Shown here piece after piece: positions 26,807 through 35,142 of a stretch of DNA of 64,000 bases. Each line of letters begins with the position of its first letter. Position 1 is the stretch's first letter. The notes under the pieces are model-generated. The model did no database searches, was not told the origin of the DNA, and worked only from the letters and a program-made list of their open reading frames with translations. The DNA is from Lentzea xinjiangensis. GTDB taxonomy: Bacteria; Actinomycetota; Actinomycetes; Mycobacteriales; Pseudonocardiaceae. Location: positions 744,001 through 808,000 of the forward strand of contig NZ_FOFR01000002.1 of the NCBI RefSeq assembly GCF_900110955.1, in the 5' to 3' direction. The translations under genes were made by a program, and so were the position numbers.

Positions 26807-27616
26807 CTAGCCCTCGGTCCGCAGGTACTCGAGCTGCGCCCGCACCGACCACTCGGCCGCCGGCCACAGCACCCGGTCGACGTCCGCGTAGACCACCTCG
26901 ACGACCTGGCGCGGGGTCGGCGCGCCGCCCAGCGACTCCACGGCGCGGCGGACCTGTTCCAGGCGCTGGGCGCGGTGCGCGAGGTACGCCCGCGCGGCCT
27001 CGCCGGCGTCCGCCAGCTCCGGGCCGTGGCCCGGCAGCACGGCCGTGTCCGGCGGCAGCTCGGCCAGCCGCCGCAACGACTCGAAGTACTCGCCGAGCTT
27101 GCCGTCGGGGTGCGCCACGATCGTCGTGCCGCGGCCCAGGACCGTGTCGCCGGTCAGCACCGCCTCCCCGTCGAGCACGAAGCACAGCGAGTCGCCGGTG
27201 TGGCCGGGGGTGCCGAGGACGCGCAGCTCCAGGCCGGCACTGGTGATCACGTCGCCGTCCACCAGCCCTTCGGCGCCGTGGGTGAACGTCGGGTCCAAGG
27301 CGCGCACCGGAGCACCCACCAGCTCGGCGAACGCGCGGGCGCCCTCCGAGTGGTCGGGGTGGCCGTGGGTCAGCAGGATCTCGGCGACCGGCCCGGCCGC
27401 CGCGAGCCGCCGCAGGTGGGCGGGGTCCAACGGGCCGGGGTCGACGACCACGGAGGAGGAGGCGTCCGGGGACTTCAGCAGCCACGTGTTCGTGCCGTCG
27501 AGGGTCATCGGCGACGGGTTGTCGGCCAGCAGCACCGCCGCGTGCGGCGTGACCTGGCGCAGTTCGCCGTACCTCGGGTGCGCGGCGCGGGCGCCGATCA
27601 GCGCGGAGCCGCTCAC
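26807..27616 (-). CDS. Metallo-beta-lactamase-fold hydrolase (Rv3677c-like)
   Basis: A 269-residue MBL-fold protein with the metal-binding LTHGHPDHSEGA, the GTPGHTGDSL histidine, VLTGDTVLG aspartate and LPGHGPEL histidine, plus a C-terminal winged-helix-like tail (QVVEVVYADVDRVLWPAAEWSV) that is typical of the LACTB2-like group. LACTB2-type proteins are nucleases or thioester hydrolases. GTG 27616 overlaps the stop of the Nudix gene. Position matches Rv3677c. Confidence 0.9.
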   Translation of the reverse strand: MSGSALIGARAAHPRYGELRQVTPHAAVLLADNPSPMTLDGTNTWLLKSPDASSSVVVDPGPLDPAHLRRLAAAGPVAEILLTHGHPDHSEGARAFAELVGAPVRALDPTFTHGAEGLVDGDVITSAGLELRVLGTPGHTGDSLCFVLDGEAVLTGDTVLGRGTTIVAHPDGKLGEYFESLRRLAELPPDTAVLPGHGPELADAGEAARAYLAHRAQRLEQVRRAVESLGGAPTPRQVVEVVYADVDRVLWPAAEWSVRAQLEYLRTEG

Positions 27617-28407
27617 GGCAGCACCACCCGGATGACGTCGCCGTCGCGGATCAGCTTGGGGATGATCTTCTCGACGCTGCGCTCCTGCGCCATGACCGCC
27701 GCGACGCTGCCGAGAGCGCCCACCTCGTCGAGGGTGCGCCAGGTCGGTGGCATGAGCATGCGGCGGCCTTCCTGGGCGTCCAGGACCGCCTCGGCCGGGG
27801 TCTGCCACGACGCGTCGGAGGCCTCGGTCGTCTCGCCGTCGGCACGTTGGCCGGACGGCAGCGCGGCGACGAAGAACCGGGTGTCGTAGCGCCGCGGCTC
27901 CTCGTGGGGGGTGACCCAGTTCGACCACGGGCGCAGCAGGTCGGCGCGCAGCACCAAGCCCTCGGACGCGAGGAACTGCGCCAGCGACATCTCGCGGTCG
28001 ACGAGCTTCTGCCGGGCGGCGGCGTAGGTGGAGGTGTCCGCGACGACCGACGACGCGTCCGGGCCGGCCAGCAGGACGCCCGACTCCTCGAAGGTCTCCC
28101 GCACCGCGGCGCACACGAACGCGCGGGCCAGCGCCGGGTCGACGCCGAACACCGAGCCCCACCACTCCGGCGGCGGACCGGCCCACGCGACGGACGTGTC
28201 CGCGTCGCGCGGGTCGACGCCACCGCCGGGGAACACGGTCATGCCGCCCGCGAACGCCATGCCCTGCACGCGGCGCAGCAGGAAGGCCTCCAGACCGTCG
28301 GAGCCGTCGCGCAGCAGCACGACGGTCACGGCGTCGCGCGCCGCGACGGGTTGAGCGGGCGGCGAGGTGGGTACCAGGTTTCCCGGCAAGGTCATGTCGT
28401 CGGGCAT
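27613..28407 (-). CDS. Nudix hydrolase (NUDT19/RNUDIX-like)
   Basis: A 264-residue protein with a Nudix box split by an insertion, as in the peroxisomal NUDT19-like group: FPGGGVDPRD is followed after about 35 residues by CAAVRETFEESGVLL. It begins MPDDMTLPGN at ATG 28407 and has its stop overlapped by the MBL gene. A diphosphate-containing substrate such as an acyl-CoA or nucleotide is expected. The two genes form a small minus-strand operon divergent from the small membrane protein at 28447. Confidence 0.87.
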   Translation of the reverse strand: MPDDMTLPGNLVPTSPPAQPVAARDAVTVVLLRDGSDGLEAFLLRRVQGMAFAGGMTVFPGGGVDPRDADTSVAWAGPPPEWWGSVFGVDPALARAFVCAAVRETFEESGVLLAGPDASSVVADTSTYAAARQKLVDREMSLAQFLASEGLVLRADLLRPWSNWVTPHEEPRRYDTRFFVAALPSGQRADGETTEASDASWQTPAEAVLDAQEGRRMLMPPTWRTLDEVGALGSVAAVMAQERSVEKIIPKLIRDGDVIRVVLP

Positions 28408-28446
28408 CCTCCGAGCGTACGACCGCGCTTACCCGAGGATGGTGTG

Positions 28447-28803
28447 ATGGCGACGAACGTCTCCGGCTGCCTGGTGAAGATCCTGCTGTTCCTGTTCGGC
28501 GCGGTGATGGGCACGGTCCTCACCGCCGTGGCGGGCGTGGTGCTGTTCCTGCCCGACCGCACGACCGTGATCAGCGTCGATCCGACGGCCACCGCGCCGG
28601 GCGTGTACGTGAAGGAGGTCGAGCAGCTCGTCGGCGGGACCCGCTACGAGATCTGGCTCGGGCCGACGCCGGACCGCGGCCACGTGGTGACCGTCCCGAG
28701 CGGCTGGGAGCACGACCCGCAGCGGGAGACGACCGACGGCGGGATGCGCCTGAAGTTCGACAACGGGGGCGAGATCTTCGTTCCGAAGGCCAGTTACTCC
28801 TGA
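28447..28803 (+). CDS. Small membrane-anchored protein of unknown function
   Basis: A 118-residue protein. One N-terminal helix (ILLFLFGAVMGTVLTAVAGVVLFL) is followed by an extracytoplasmic domain of about 85 residues rich in beta-strand pattern (RYEIWLGPTPDRGHVVTVPSGWEHD). I do not recognise the family. It is upstream of, and 14 bp from, the oxidoreductase gene in the same direction. Confidence 0.65.
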   Translation: MATNVSGCLVKILLFLFGAVMGTVLTAVAGVVLFLPDRTTVISVDPTATAPGVYVKEVEQLVGGTRYEIWLGPTPDRGHVVTVPSGWEHDPQRETTDGGMRLKFDNGGEIFVPKASYS

Positions 28804-28817
28804 GGCAGGATGGGCGA

Positions 28818-29708
28818 GTGGACGAGCAGTTGCGCGTAGGACTTGTCGGTGCGGGCCCCTGGGCGAGCATGATCCACGCCCCCGGCATCGCGAACCACCC
28901 CGGGACGACGCTGACGGGTGTGTGGGCGCGGCGGCCGGAGGCGGCGCACGAGCTGGCGCACGCCCACGGCGCCGAACCGTTCTCCGACTACGTGGAGATG
29001 CTGTCCACTGTGGACGCGGTGGCGTTCTGCGTGCCGCCGGGCGTGCAGGGCCCGATGGCGATCGAGGCGGCCAACGCGGGCAAGCACCTCGTGCTGGAGA
29101 AGCCGATCGCGGAGTCGGTCGAGGTGGCGGAGCACCTCGTCGCGGCGGTGACCGAGGCCGGTGTCGCGTCACTGGTCGTGCTGACCCGCCGCTACGCCCC
29201 GGAGACCAAGGAGCTGCTGGCCCAGCTGCGCCGCACCGGCGGCTGGACCGGCGCCGACAGCCGCTGGATCTCCGGCGCGCTGCTCGACGGCCCGTTCTCG
29301 AACTCGCCGTGGCGCCACGACAGGGGCGCGCTGGACGACGTGGGCCCGCACGCGTTCGACCTGCTGGACGCGGCGCTGGGCGAGATCACCGACGTGGTCG
29401 CCGCGACCCTGTCGGACACCGGGCTGTGGCAGCTGATCCTGCGCCACGCGGGCGGTGCCACGAGCACGGTCTCGCTGTGCCTGTCGTTGCCGCTGCAACC
29501 GCCGTTCGCGGACTTGACGATCTTCGGCACCAACGGCCACCGCACGCTGACGAACCGGGGCACGCCCGCGCTCGAGTGCTTCACGAACCTGCTCGACGAC
29601 TTCGTGGCCATGGTGCACAGCGGCACCACGGGCCACGAGTGCGACGTGCGGCGCGGCCTGCACCTGCAGCGGATCATCGACCTGGCCCGGCGCAAGGCCG
29701 GGGCCTGA
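28818..29708 (+). CDS. Gfo/Idh/MocA-family oxidoreductase
   Basis: A 296-residue NAD(P)-dependent dehydrogenase. The Rossmann motif VGLVGAGPWASMIHAP opens the protein and the VLEKPIAESVE strand-turn carries the Lys-Pro pair typical of Gfo/Idh proteins. The C-terminal domain is short. GTG 28818 has GAGGCAGGA upstream. The family acts on sugars and cyclitols; no sugar pathway genes are next to it, so the substrate is open. Its end faces the convergent gene at 29725 across 16 bp. Confidence 0.85.
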   Translation: MDEQLRVGLVGAGPWASMIHAPGIANHPGTTLTGVWARRPEAAHELAHAHGAEPFSDYVEMLSTVDAVAFCVPPGVQGPMAIEAANAGKHLVLEKPIAESVEVAEHLVAAVTEAGVASLVVLTRRYAPETKELLAQLRRTGGWTGADSRWISGALLDGPFSNSPWRHDRGALDDVGPHAFDLLDAALGEITDVVAATLSDTGLWQLILRHAGGATSTVSLCLSLPLQPPFADLTIFGTNGHRTLTNRGTPALECFTNLLDDFVAMVHSGTTGHECDVRRGLHLQRIIDLARRKAGA

Positions 29709-29724
29709 TCACCCGTCCTCGGCC

Positions 29725-30858
29725 CTACTGCGGCTGGTGGCCGTTGTTCGTGCCACCGAACGCCGACTGGCGCGACGACGACCGGTCGATCTGCCAGCGG
29801 CCGGTGTCGGTCGCCTTCGCGCCGGTCTGCTCCCGCTGGGCCAGCTCCTCGTGGAGCTGCTGGAGCAGGGCGCGCTCGCGTTCGCTCAGGTTCGCGTCCA
29901 CCGAGGCCGGCTCCGCGGGCGGCTCCGCCAGCGCGGCCTGCAGCTCCGCCAGCTCGTCCCCCCTCAGCTCGGTGGTCACCTCGGCGCGGTTGATCGGCAC
30001 GGGCTCGGGCAGCGCCTCGGCCTCCGGCTCCGCCGTCGCCATCGGGATGCGCTTCACGGGTTTCGGGGGAAAGGGCTGCGACCCCTCCAGGGAGGGTGTC
30101 CGCGCGCGTCGTGAGCCGGTCTCTTCCAGTGGCTCCGGCGCCGGTGTCGGCTCGGCCATCGGCGCCGGAGCGGGAAGTTCTTCGTTCTGGTCGAACCACG
30201 CGGCGGTCGCCTCGTGGGCCATGGCCGGCTGGGCGGGCGGGGACGCCTCCGCGGCGCCGGAGACCGGTACCGCTCGCGAGGACGTCATCGCCGAGGCGTG
30301 GTAGTCGCTGAGCTGCGTGCCGGTGGTCAGCACCTCGACCGAGGCGCGGATGCCCGCCTTGCGCAGCACCGAGTCGACCCGGTAGGCCGTCGCCGGCGCG
30401 AAGCCCTGCGGACCTATGTCCACCAGCACCACCCGGTGCGGCAACGGGCCGGGTGTCGAGCCCGCGGGCGAGGAGCGCCAGACGCACCGCACCGAGCGGA
30501 CGTCCGGCAGCACCGACACCGCGCGCGACAGCGGACCGGTGATGTCCGCGGACGGGTCGGTCTCGGAGGTGAAGCGGTGCCGGATGAACGGCAGCATCTC
30601 GACGACCGGCAGGCGGTCGGTCAGCGACGCGTCCGAGCGGACCTCGTGCAACGCCCACGTGATCGCCGCCCGCTCGTCGGGCAGCACCGGGATGCCACCG
30701 GCGACGAGCGTGCCGACCAGCATCTCGACCGCGCGGTCGAGCTCTCCGACCGCGAGGAACTCACGTGCCTGCGACAGGGCGGCATCATCGATCCGCCCGG
30801 CCATCGACAGCAGGAGATCGTGCAGACGGACCGGCAGGCCGACACCGTCGTTCGTCAC
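29725..30858 (-). CDS. Unknown protein: paralogue domain of the next gene plus Pro/Ala/Glu-rich tail
   Basis: A 377-residue protein with GTG 30858 and AAGGAG eight bases upstream. Residues 1-190 are a domain shared with the gene just upstream (30870-31472): a helical part (LLLSMAGRIDDAALSQAREFL) and an alpha/beta part (HRVVLVDIGPQG, RVDSVLRKAGIRASVEVLTT, SDYHASA). Residues 190-330 are low complexity and rich in Pro, Ala and Glu, and the end has a short coiled-coil-like stretch (LSERERALLQQLHEELAQRE). I do not recognise either part. The spacing of 11 bp to its paralogue and the operon with ridA suggest a common role. Confidence 0.75.
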   Translation of the reverse strand: MTNDGVGLPVRLHDLLLSMAGRIDDAALSQAREFLAVGELDRAVEMLVGTLVAGGIPVLPDERAAITWALHEVRSDASLTDRLPVVEMLPFIRHRFTSETDPSADITGPLSRAVSVLPDVRSVRCVWRSSPAGSTPGPLPHRVVLVDIGPQGFAPATAYRVDSVLRKAGIRASVEVLTTGTQLSDYHASAMTSSRAVPVSGAAEASPPAQPAMAHEATAAWFDQNEELPAPAPMAEPTPAPEPLEETGSRRARTPSLEGSQPFPPKPVKRIPMATAEPEAEALPEPVPINRAEVTTELRGDELAELQAALAEPPAEPASVDANLSERERALLQQLHEELAQREQTGAKATDTGRWQIDRSSSRQSAFGGTNNGHQPQ

Positions 30859-30869
30859 GTCAACTCTCC

Positions 30870-31472
30870 TTAGCTGAGCACCAGGTGCTCCTCGGACTCG
30901 GCGCCGGCACACACCAGCTCCGAAGCCGCCAACGCCGCCCGGTGGTAGGGCGGAAGGTCCATACCGGACGGCACGACCTCGACACACGGGTCGTGCTCGC
31001 CCAACGCCCGCAGCACGCGCTGCAACTCGCCGGTCAGCCGGGCGTGGCCGGTGGTGGCCGCCACCAGCAGGACGCGGTTGACCCCGGAGGGACCGATGCG
31101 CCAGCAGGAGCGAACCTCACCGACCCCGTTCCGGCCACGCAGCGTGGCACCGAGAACGACGGTCGCGGAATCCCCCATCGACACCCTATCGGGTGATTCC
31201 GGGGAAAAGGTGTAGTCGGTGGGCGGCAGTTCGTCCAGCCCTTTGACCGAACTGACCGCACCCGGCTCGGCCCCGTAGGGCACGAGCGCGTCCTGCAGAA
31301 GGCGCATCTCGTGATCGGTCAGAGGGATGCGCCCGTGCAGCAGGGTGCGCGGCAACGACCGCGCCAGCACCGCGTACGCGTCGGAGGCGGCCCAGTCCCG
31401 GTACCGCCACAGCAGGTCGTCCGGAAGGCGTCCGGCGAGCCGCAGCAGCAGTTCGTGGCACGTGTCCGACAT
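30870..31472 (-). CDS. Unknown protein, single-domain paralogue of the downstream gene
   Basis: A 200-residue protein made of the same domain as residues 1-190 of its neighbour: ELLLRLAGRLPDDLLWRYRDW aligns with DLLLSMAGRIDDAALSQAREF, and VEVVPSGMDLPPYHRAALAAS aligns with VEVLTTGTQLSDYHASAM. A central strand NRVLLVAATTGHARL suggests an alpha/beta fold. No signal or membrane segment is seen. It lies 40 bp after ridA and 11 bp before its paralogue on the same strand. Function unknown; I know of similar hypothetical proteins in Pseudonocardiaceae but no assigned role. Confidence 0.75.
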   Translation of the reverse strand: MSDTCHELLLRLAGRLPDDLLWRYRDWAASDAYAVLARSLPRTLLHGRIPLTDHEMRLLQDALVPYGAEPGAVSSVKGLDELPPTDYTFSPESPDRVSMGDSATVVLGATLRGRNGVGEVRSCWRIGPSGVNRVLLVAATTGHARLTGELQRVLRALGEHDPCVEVVPSGMDLPPYHRAALAASELVCAGAESEEHLVLS

Positions 31473-31512
31473 GTCACACCCTTCCCAGGAACCCGGGACA
31501 ACGACCGGGAAC

Positions 31513-31968
31513 TCAGACCTCGACGATCAGTTCGATCTCCACCGGGGCGCCGATCGGCAGCTCGGCCACGCCCACGGCGGACCGCGCGTGCCTGCCCGCG
31601 TCGCCGAAGATCTCGCCGAGCAGCTCCGAGGCGCCGTTCACGACACCCGGCTGCCCGGTGAAGCCCTCGGCGGAAGCCACGAAACCGACAACCTTCACGA
31701 CTCTCTTGATCGAGTCAATCCCCACGAGCGCGTGCACGGCGGCGAGCGCGTTGAGGATGCAGGTCGCGGCGTAGGACTTGGCCTCCTCCGGGGAGACCTC
31801 CGCGCCGACCTTGCCGGTGGCGGGCAGCTTGCCCTCGACGAACGGGAGCTGGCCCGAGGTGAACACCCAGGACCCGCTCTGCGTGGCGGGGACGTAGGCG
31901 GCGAGCGGGGCGGCGACGCCGGGCAGCTCGATGCCGAGCTCCTCCAGGCGCGTGCTCCAGGTGCTCAC
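31513..31968 (-). CDS. ridA: RidA-family enamine/imine deaminase (Rv3678c-like)
   Basis: A 151-residue YjgF/RidA protein. It carries FTSGQLPFVEGKLPATGKVGAEVSP-type family sequence and the conserved Arg in GRHARSAVGVAELPIGAPVEIEL near the end. RidA hydrolyses reactive 2-aminoacrylate-type intermediates made by PLP enzymes. GTG 31968 overlaps the stop of the DUF4177 gene, so the two are translated together. The order DUF4177-ridA matches Rv3678A-Rv3678c. Confidence 0.9.
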   Translation of the reverse strand: MSTWSTRLEELGIELPGVAAPLAAYVPATQSGSWVFTSGQLPFVEGKLPATGKVGAEVSPEEAKSYAATCILNALAAVHALVGIDSIKRVVKVVGFVASAEGFTGQPGVVNGASELLGEIFGDAGRHARSAVGVAELPIGAPVEIELIVEV

Positions 31969-32120
31969 GCCTTCGCCCGCTTCAGGTACGCGACGTGCTG
32001 CTCACCCGTCGGGTTCGTCAGCACGGTCACCAGCTCCCAGCCGTCGTCGCCCCACTGGTCGAGGATCTGCTTCGTGGCGTGGATCAACAACGGCACGGTC
32101 GCGTACTCCCACTTCGTCAT
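31965..32120 (-). CDS. DUF4177 small protein (Rv3678A-like)
   Basis: A 51-residue protein starting MTKWEYATVPLLIHATK and ending GEQHVAYLKRAKA. Despite its small size it has the clear DUF4177 pattern (WEYATVPL, then ILDQWGDDGWELVTVL) with strong GC3 codon use. It is the first gene of the minus-strand unit containing ridA and the paralogous pair, and its stop overlaps the ridA GTG. Function unknown. Confidence 0.85.
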   Translation of the reverse strand: MTKWEYATVPLLIHATKQILDQWGDDGWELVTVLTNPTGEQHVAYLKRAKA

Positions 32121-32188
32121 GGGGCGAGCCTAACGCGCCACCCGATCGAAGCCTGCGGGGTTCTCGCCCTTCGGGCTACCTTGATCAC

Positions 32189-32440
32189 ATGGAGACCTGG
32201 CGGATCATCGCCACCAGCCTGTTCGCGCTCGGCGGGCTGGTGCTGGTGCTCGTCGCCATGGCGCAGGTGCGCGACCGGAAGCGCAGCCAGCGCGTCGAGG
32301 TCGTCCGCGCCGGGCTGATCGGACTCGTGGCCGTGGTCGTCGTCACGGCCTGCATCGCGCTGTGGCTGCCGTCGGTGGTGGCCTGGGGACTGGTCGCCGC
32401 CACCGCCATGGCCGTTCTCTTCATCACCATGGTCGATTGA
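32189..32440 (+). CDS. Small two-helix membrane protein
   Basis: An 83-residue protein with membrane segments IIATSLFALGGLVLVLVAMA and RAGLIGLVAVVVVTACIALWL, a basic loop RDRKRSQR between them and possibly a third segment at the end. ATG 32189 is the first start after the divergent DUF4177 gene. Family not recognised; it precedes the ArsA-like pair by 44 bp. Confidence 0.65.
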   Translation: METWRIIATSLFALGGLVLVLVAMAQVRDRKRSQRVEVVRAGLIGLVAVVVVTACIALWLPSVVAWGLVAATAMAVLFITMVD

Positions 32441-32472
32441 CCGCTCAGTCCACACCCGGCCGAATTCACACC

Positions 32473-32478
32473 TAGTCT
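32473..32478 (+). promoter_or_regulatory. -10 box of the ArsA-like operon (leaderless)
   Basis: TAGTCT ends six bases before the GTG at 32485, predicting transcription from the start codon itself. No good -35 hexamer and no Shine-Dalgarno are visible. Confidence 0.5.
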
Positions 32479-32484
32479 GGACGT

Positions 32485-33477
32485 GTGACGTCGTGGACCG
32501 AGGAGCTGACCCGAGCCCGTCTGCACGTGGTCTCCGGCAAGGGCGGCACCGGCAAGACCACGGTCGCGGCGGCGCTGGCGCTCGCGCTCGCCACCGGTGG
32601 CCGCCGGGTGCTGCTGGTCGAGGTCGAAGGCAGGCAGGGCATCGCCCAGCTCTTCGACCGGGCCCCGCTGCCCTACGCCGAGGAGCGGATCGCGTCCGCG
32701 CCGGGCGGGGGCGAGGTGCACGCGCTGGCGGTCGACGCCGAGGCCGCGCTGCTCGAGTACCTGGCGATGTTCTACAACCTCGGGTTCGCGGGCAGGACGC
32801 TGCGCAAGATGGGCGCCATCGAGTTCGCCACCACGCTCGCGCCGGGCCTGCGGGACGTCCTGCTGACCGGCAAGGTCAAGGAGTGCGTGAACCGCACCGG
32901 CGCGGACGGCCGCCACGTCTACGACGCCGTGGTGCTCGACGCGCCGCCGACCGGGCGCGTGGTCAAGTTCCTGGACGTCACCAAGGCGATGGCCGACCTC
33001 GCCAAGGTCGGGCCGATCAAGGGCCAGAGCGAGGGCGTCGTGCGGCTGCTGCACTCCGGTGACACGGCGGTGCACCTGGTGGCGCTGCTCGAGGAGATGC
33101 CGGTGCGCGAGACCCTGGACGCGGTCGCCGAGCTCGACAGCGCCGACCTGCGACCGGGCGCGGTGCTGGTCAACCGGGTCCAGGCGGAGCGGTTGCCGGC
33201 CCGTTCGCTGCCGGTCGCGGCCGAGGGCAGGGTCGACGGGTCGCGGGTGCGCGCCGGGCTCGCGGCCGCCGGGCTCGACCTCGACGAGTTCACGCTCGAA
33301 GGTCTGGTCGACGAGACGGTGGAGCACGCCATCAGGGTGCAGTCGCAGCAGGAGGCCATGGAGCTGCTCCGCGAGTCGGACCTGCCGACGCTGGAGCTGC
33401 CGGAGCTGACGGACGGGGTGGACGTGGCCGCGCTGTACGAGCTGGCCGAGGTGCTGGCCGGGGCGGGTGTGCGGTGA
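32485..33477 (+). CDS. ArsA/Get3-like ATPase, first subunit (Rv3679-like)
   Basis: A 330-residue P-loop ATPase. The deviant Walker [21 protein letters not shown] has the signature lysine of the SIMIBI class; [17 protein letters not shown] is the switch II/Walker B region. No arsenic genes and no metal-binding cysteine triad are seen, so an arsenite pump is unlikely. The overlapping partner gene and synteny with Rv3679-Rv3680 point to a paired, probably heteromeric, ATPase of this conserved actinobacterial type. Confidence 0.9.
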   Translation: MTSWTEELTRARLHVVSGKGGTGKTTVAAALALALATGGRRVLLVEVEGRQGIAQLFDRAPLPYAEERIASAPGGGEVHALAVDAEAALLEYLAMFYNLGFAGRTLRKMGAIEFATTLAPGLRDVLLTGKVKECVNRTGADGRHVYDAVVLDAPPTGRVVKFLDVTKAMADLAKVGPIKGQSEGVVRLLHSGDTAVHLVALLEEMPVRETLDAVAELDSADLRPGAVLVNRVQAERLPARSLPVAAEGRVDGSRVRAGLAAAGLDLDEFTLEGLVDETVEHAIRVQSQQEAMELLRESDLPTLELPELTDGVDVAALYELAEVLAGAGVR

Positions 33478-34598
33478 CGAGGCTCGAGTTCGACCCGTTG
33501 CTCGACGACCCCGGGACCCGCGTCCTCGTGTGCTGCGGCTCCGGTGGCGTCGGCAAGACGACGACCGCGGCGGCGCTGGCGCTGCGTGCGGCCGAACGCG
33601 GCCGGCGCGTCGTCGTGCTGACGATCGACCCGGCCAGGAGGCTCGCGCAGTCGCTCGGCCTGCGGGAGCTCGACAACCACCCGCGCGAGGTCGTCGTCGA
33701 GGGCTTCGAGCCCAAGGGCGAGCTGTTCGCGATGATGCTCGACATGCGCCGCACGTTCGACGACATGGTGCTGACCCACGCGGGCCGCGACCGGGCCGAC
33801 CAGATCCTGTCGAACCCCTTCTACCAGACGATCTCCTCGTCGTTCTCCGGCACGCAGGAGTACATGGCGATGGAGAAGCTGGGCCAGCTCGTGGCGCAGG
33901 ACGAGTGGGACCTGATCGTCGTCGACACCCCGCCGAGCCGGTCGGCGCTCGACTTCCTCGACGCGCCGCAGCGGTTGTCGACGGTGCTCGACGGCAGGTT
34001 CATCCGGATGCTCTCGGCGCCGGCGCGAGCGAGCGGCCGCGGCCTGCTCAAGATCGTCGGAACCGGTTTCAGCCTGTTCACCCGCGCGGTGTCCACGATC
34101 GTCGGCGGCCAGCTCCTGCAGGACGCGTCGACGTTCGTGCAGGCGTTCGACAGCATGTTCGGCGGGTTCCGCGAACGGGCCCAGCGCACCTACGAGCTGC
34201 TCCGCTCACCGGGCACCGGGTTCGTCGTGGTGGCGGCCGCGGAGCCGGACGCGCTGCGCGAGGCGAGCTACTTCGTGGAACGGCTCAGCGCCGAGGGCAT
34301 GCCGCTGTGCGGCCTCGTCGCGAACCGGACCCACCCGGTGCTCGCGGCGGACCTGCCCGCGGCGAAGGCGCTCGCCGCGGCGGACGAGCTCGACCGCTCC
34401 GGCGGCGCGCCGCTCGCGGCGGCGGTGCTGCGCCTGCATGCGGACCGGGTAGCAGTCGCCGGTCGGGAGAAGCGACTGCTGGCCCGGTTCACACGTGCTC
34501 ATCCCGGTGTCGCGCTGGTCGGCGTGCCCGCGTTGCCCGCGGACGTGCACGACCTCGACGGCCTTCGGGAGATGGGCCGGCGGCTCGCCGGTGAGTGA
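33474..34598 (+). CDS. ArsA/Get3-like ATPase, second subunit (Rv3680-like)
   Basis: A 374-residue paralogue of the upstream gene, overlapping it by GTGA. Walker A is [19 protein letters not shown], followed by [16 protein letters not shown] and [17 protein letters not shown]. Compared with the first subunit it has the conserved aspartate of the DPA motif, so it is probably the subunit with full ATPase switch residues. Convergent to whiB4 across 15 bp. Function in actinobacteria is not settled; client proteins or stress tolerance have been suggested for the mycobacterial pair. Confidence 0.9.
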   Translation: MTRLEFDPLLDDPGTRVLVCCGSGGVGKTTTAAALALRAAERGRRVVVLTIDPARRLAQSLGLRELDNHPREVVVEGFEPKGELFAMMLDMRRTFDDMVLTHAGRDRADQILSNPFYQTISSSFSGTQEYMAMEKLGQLVAQDEWDLIVVDTPPSRSALDFLDAPQRLSTVLDGRFIRMLSAPARASGRGLLKIVGTGFSLFTRAVSTIVGGQLLQDASTFVQAFDSMFGGFRERAQRTYELLRSPGTGFVVVAAAEPDALREASYFVERLSAEGMPLCGLVANRTHPVLAADLPAAKALAAADELDRSGGAPLAAAVLRLHADRVAVAGREKRLLARFTRAHPGVALVGVPALPADVHDLDGLREMGRRLAGE

Positions 34599-34613
34599 GC
34601 CTCCAGCCGGCCG

Positions 34614-34904
34614 CTAGCCGACCCTGGTGTCCTCGTGGTGCTCCTGACGTGCGTTGTCGAGCAGCTCGAACCACGACTCCACGTCCGGGCGACGGCGCAG
34701 CAGAGCGCGGCGTTCGCGCTCGGTCATGCCTCCCCAGACCCCGAACTCGATCCTGTTGTCCAGCGCTTCGGCCAGGCATTCCATGCGAACTGGGCAACCC
34801 AGGCACACGAGCTTCGCCTTGCGCTGCTCCGCACCTCTGACGAAGAGCTGGTCCGGCTCCTCATCTCGGCACGAAGCGCTGATACGCCAATCCCCCTGGT
34901 TCAT
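34614..34904 (-). CDS. whiB4: WhiB-family iron-sulphur regulator, WhiB4-like
   Basis: A 96-residue Wbl protein. Cluster ligands are Cys12, Cys34, Cys37 and Cys43 (SCRDEE, then VCLGCPVRMEC), followed by the GVWGG turn and a basic C-terminal stretch (TERERRALLRRR) that contacts sigma factor or DNA. ATG 34904 is chosen over GTG 34913 because GAGGAG lies eight bases before it. Position between the ArsA-like pair and ponA2 matches whiB4 (Rv3681c), an oxygen- and NO-sensitive redox regulator. It is divergent from the penicillin-binding protein gene. Confidence 0.93.
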   Translation of the reverse strand: MNQGDWRISASCRDEEPDQLFVRGAEQRKAKLVCLGCPVRMECLAEALDNRIEFGVWGGMTERERRALLRRRPDVESWFELLDNARQEHHEDTRVG

Positions 34905-35129
34905 ATCCCCCACTCCTCAGTGCTGTCCAAATGTGGAAAATCCGCCACACCCCTGCCACGGATGCCGTAGCGTTCGAGCTACGGCTGCATTCCTTGGACG
35001 TTGACGGACTGTAGTGCCGTTCGGTTCCATGTCCAAGCCTGGGTCACCCGACTGTTACCTGTCTTGCGTATGTCTACTCATGCTGAGTAACGGGCCTTAC
35101 TGATCACCTTCACCCGTTCGTGTACGGCG

Positions 35130-35135
35130 TACGCT
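35130..35135 (+). promoter_or_regulatory. -10 box of ponA (leaderless)
   Basis: TACGCT ends seven bases before the GTG at 35143. It lies at the end of a 238-bp divergent gap that also must hold the whiB4 promoter. The gap contains GTACGGCGTAC, a small palindrome overlapping the box. Confidence 0.45.
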
Positions 35136-35142
35136 GACCTGC

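Noticed and set aside
32485..34598. Arsenite efflux operon
   Set aside because: The ATPases are ArsA-like but lack ArsB, ArsC and ArsR partners, and their location matches the conserved Rv3679-Rv3680 pair.
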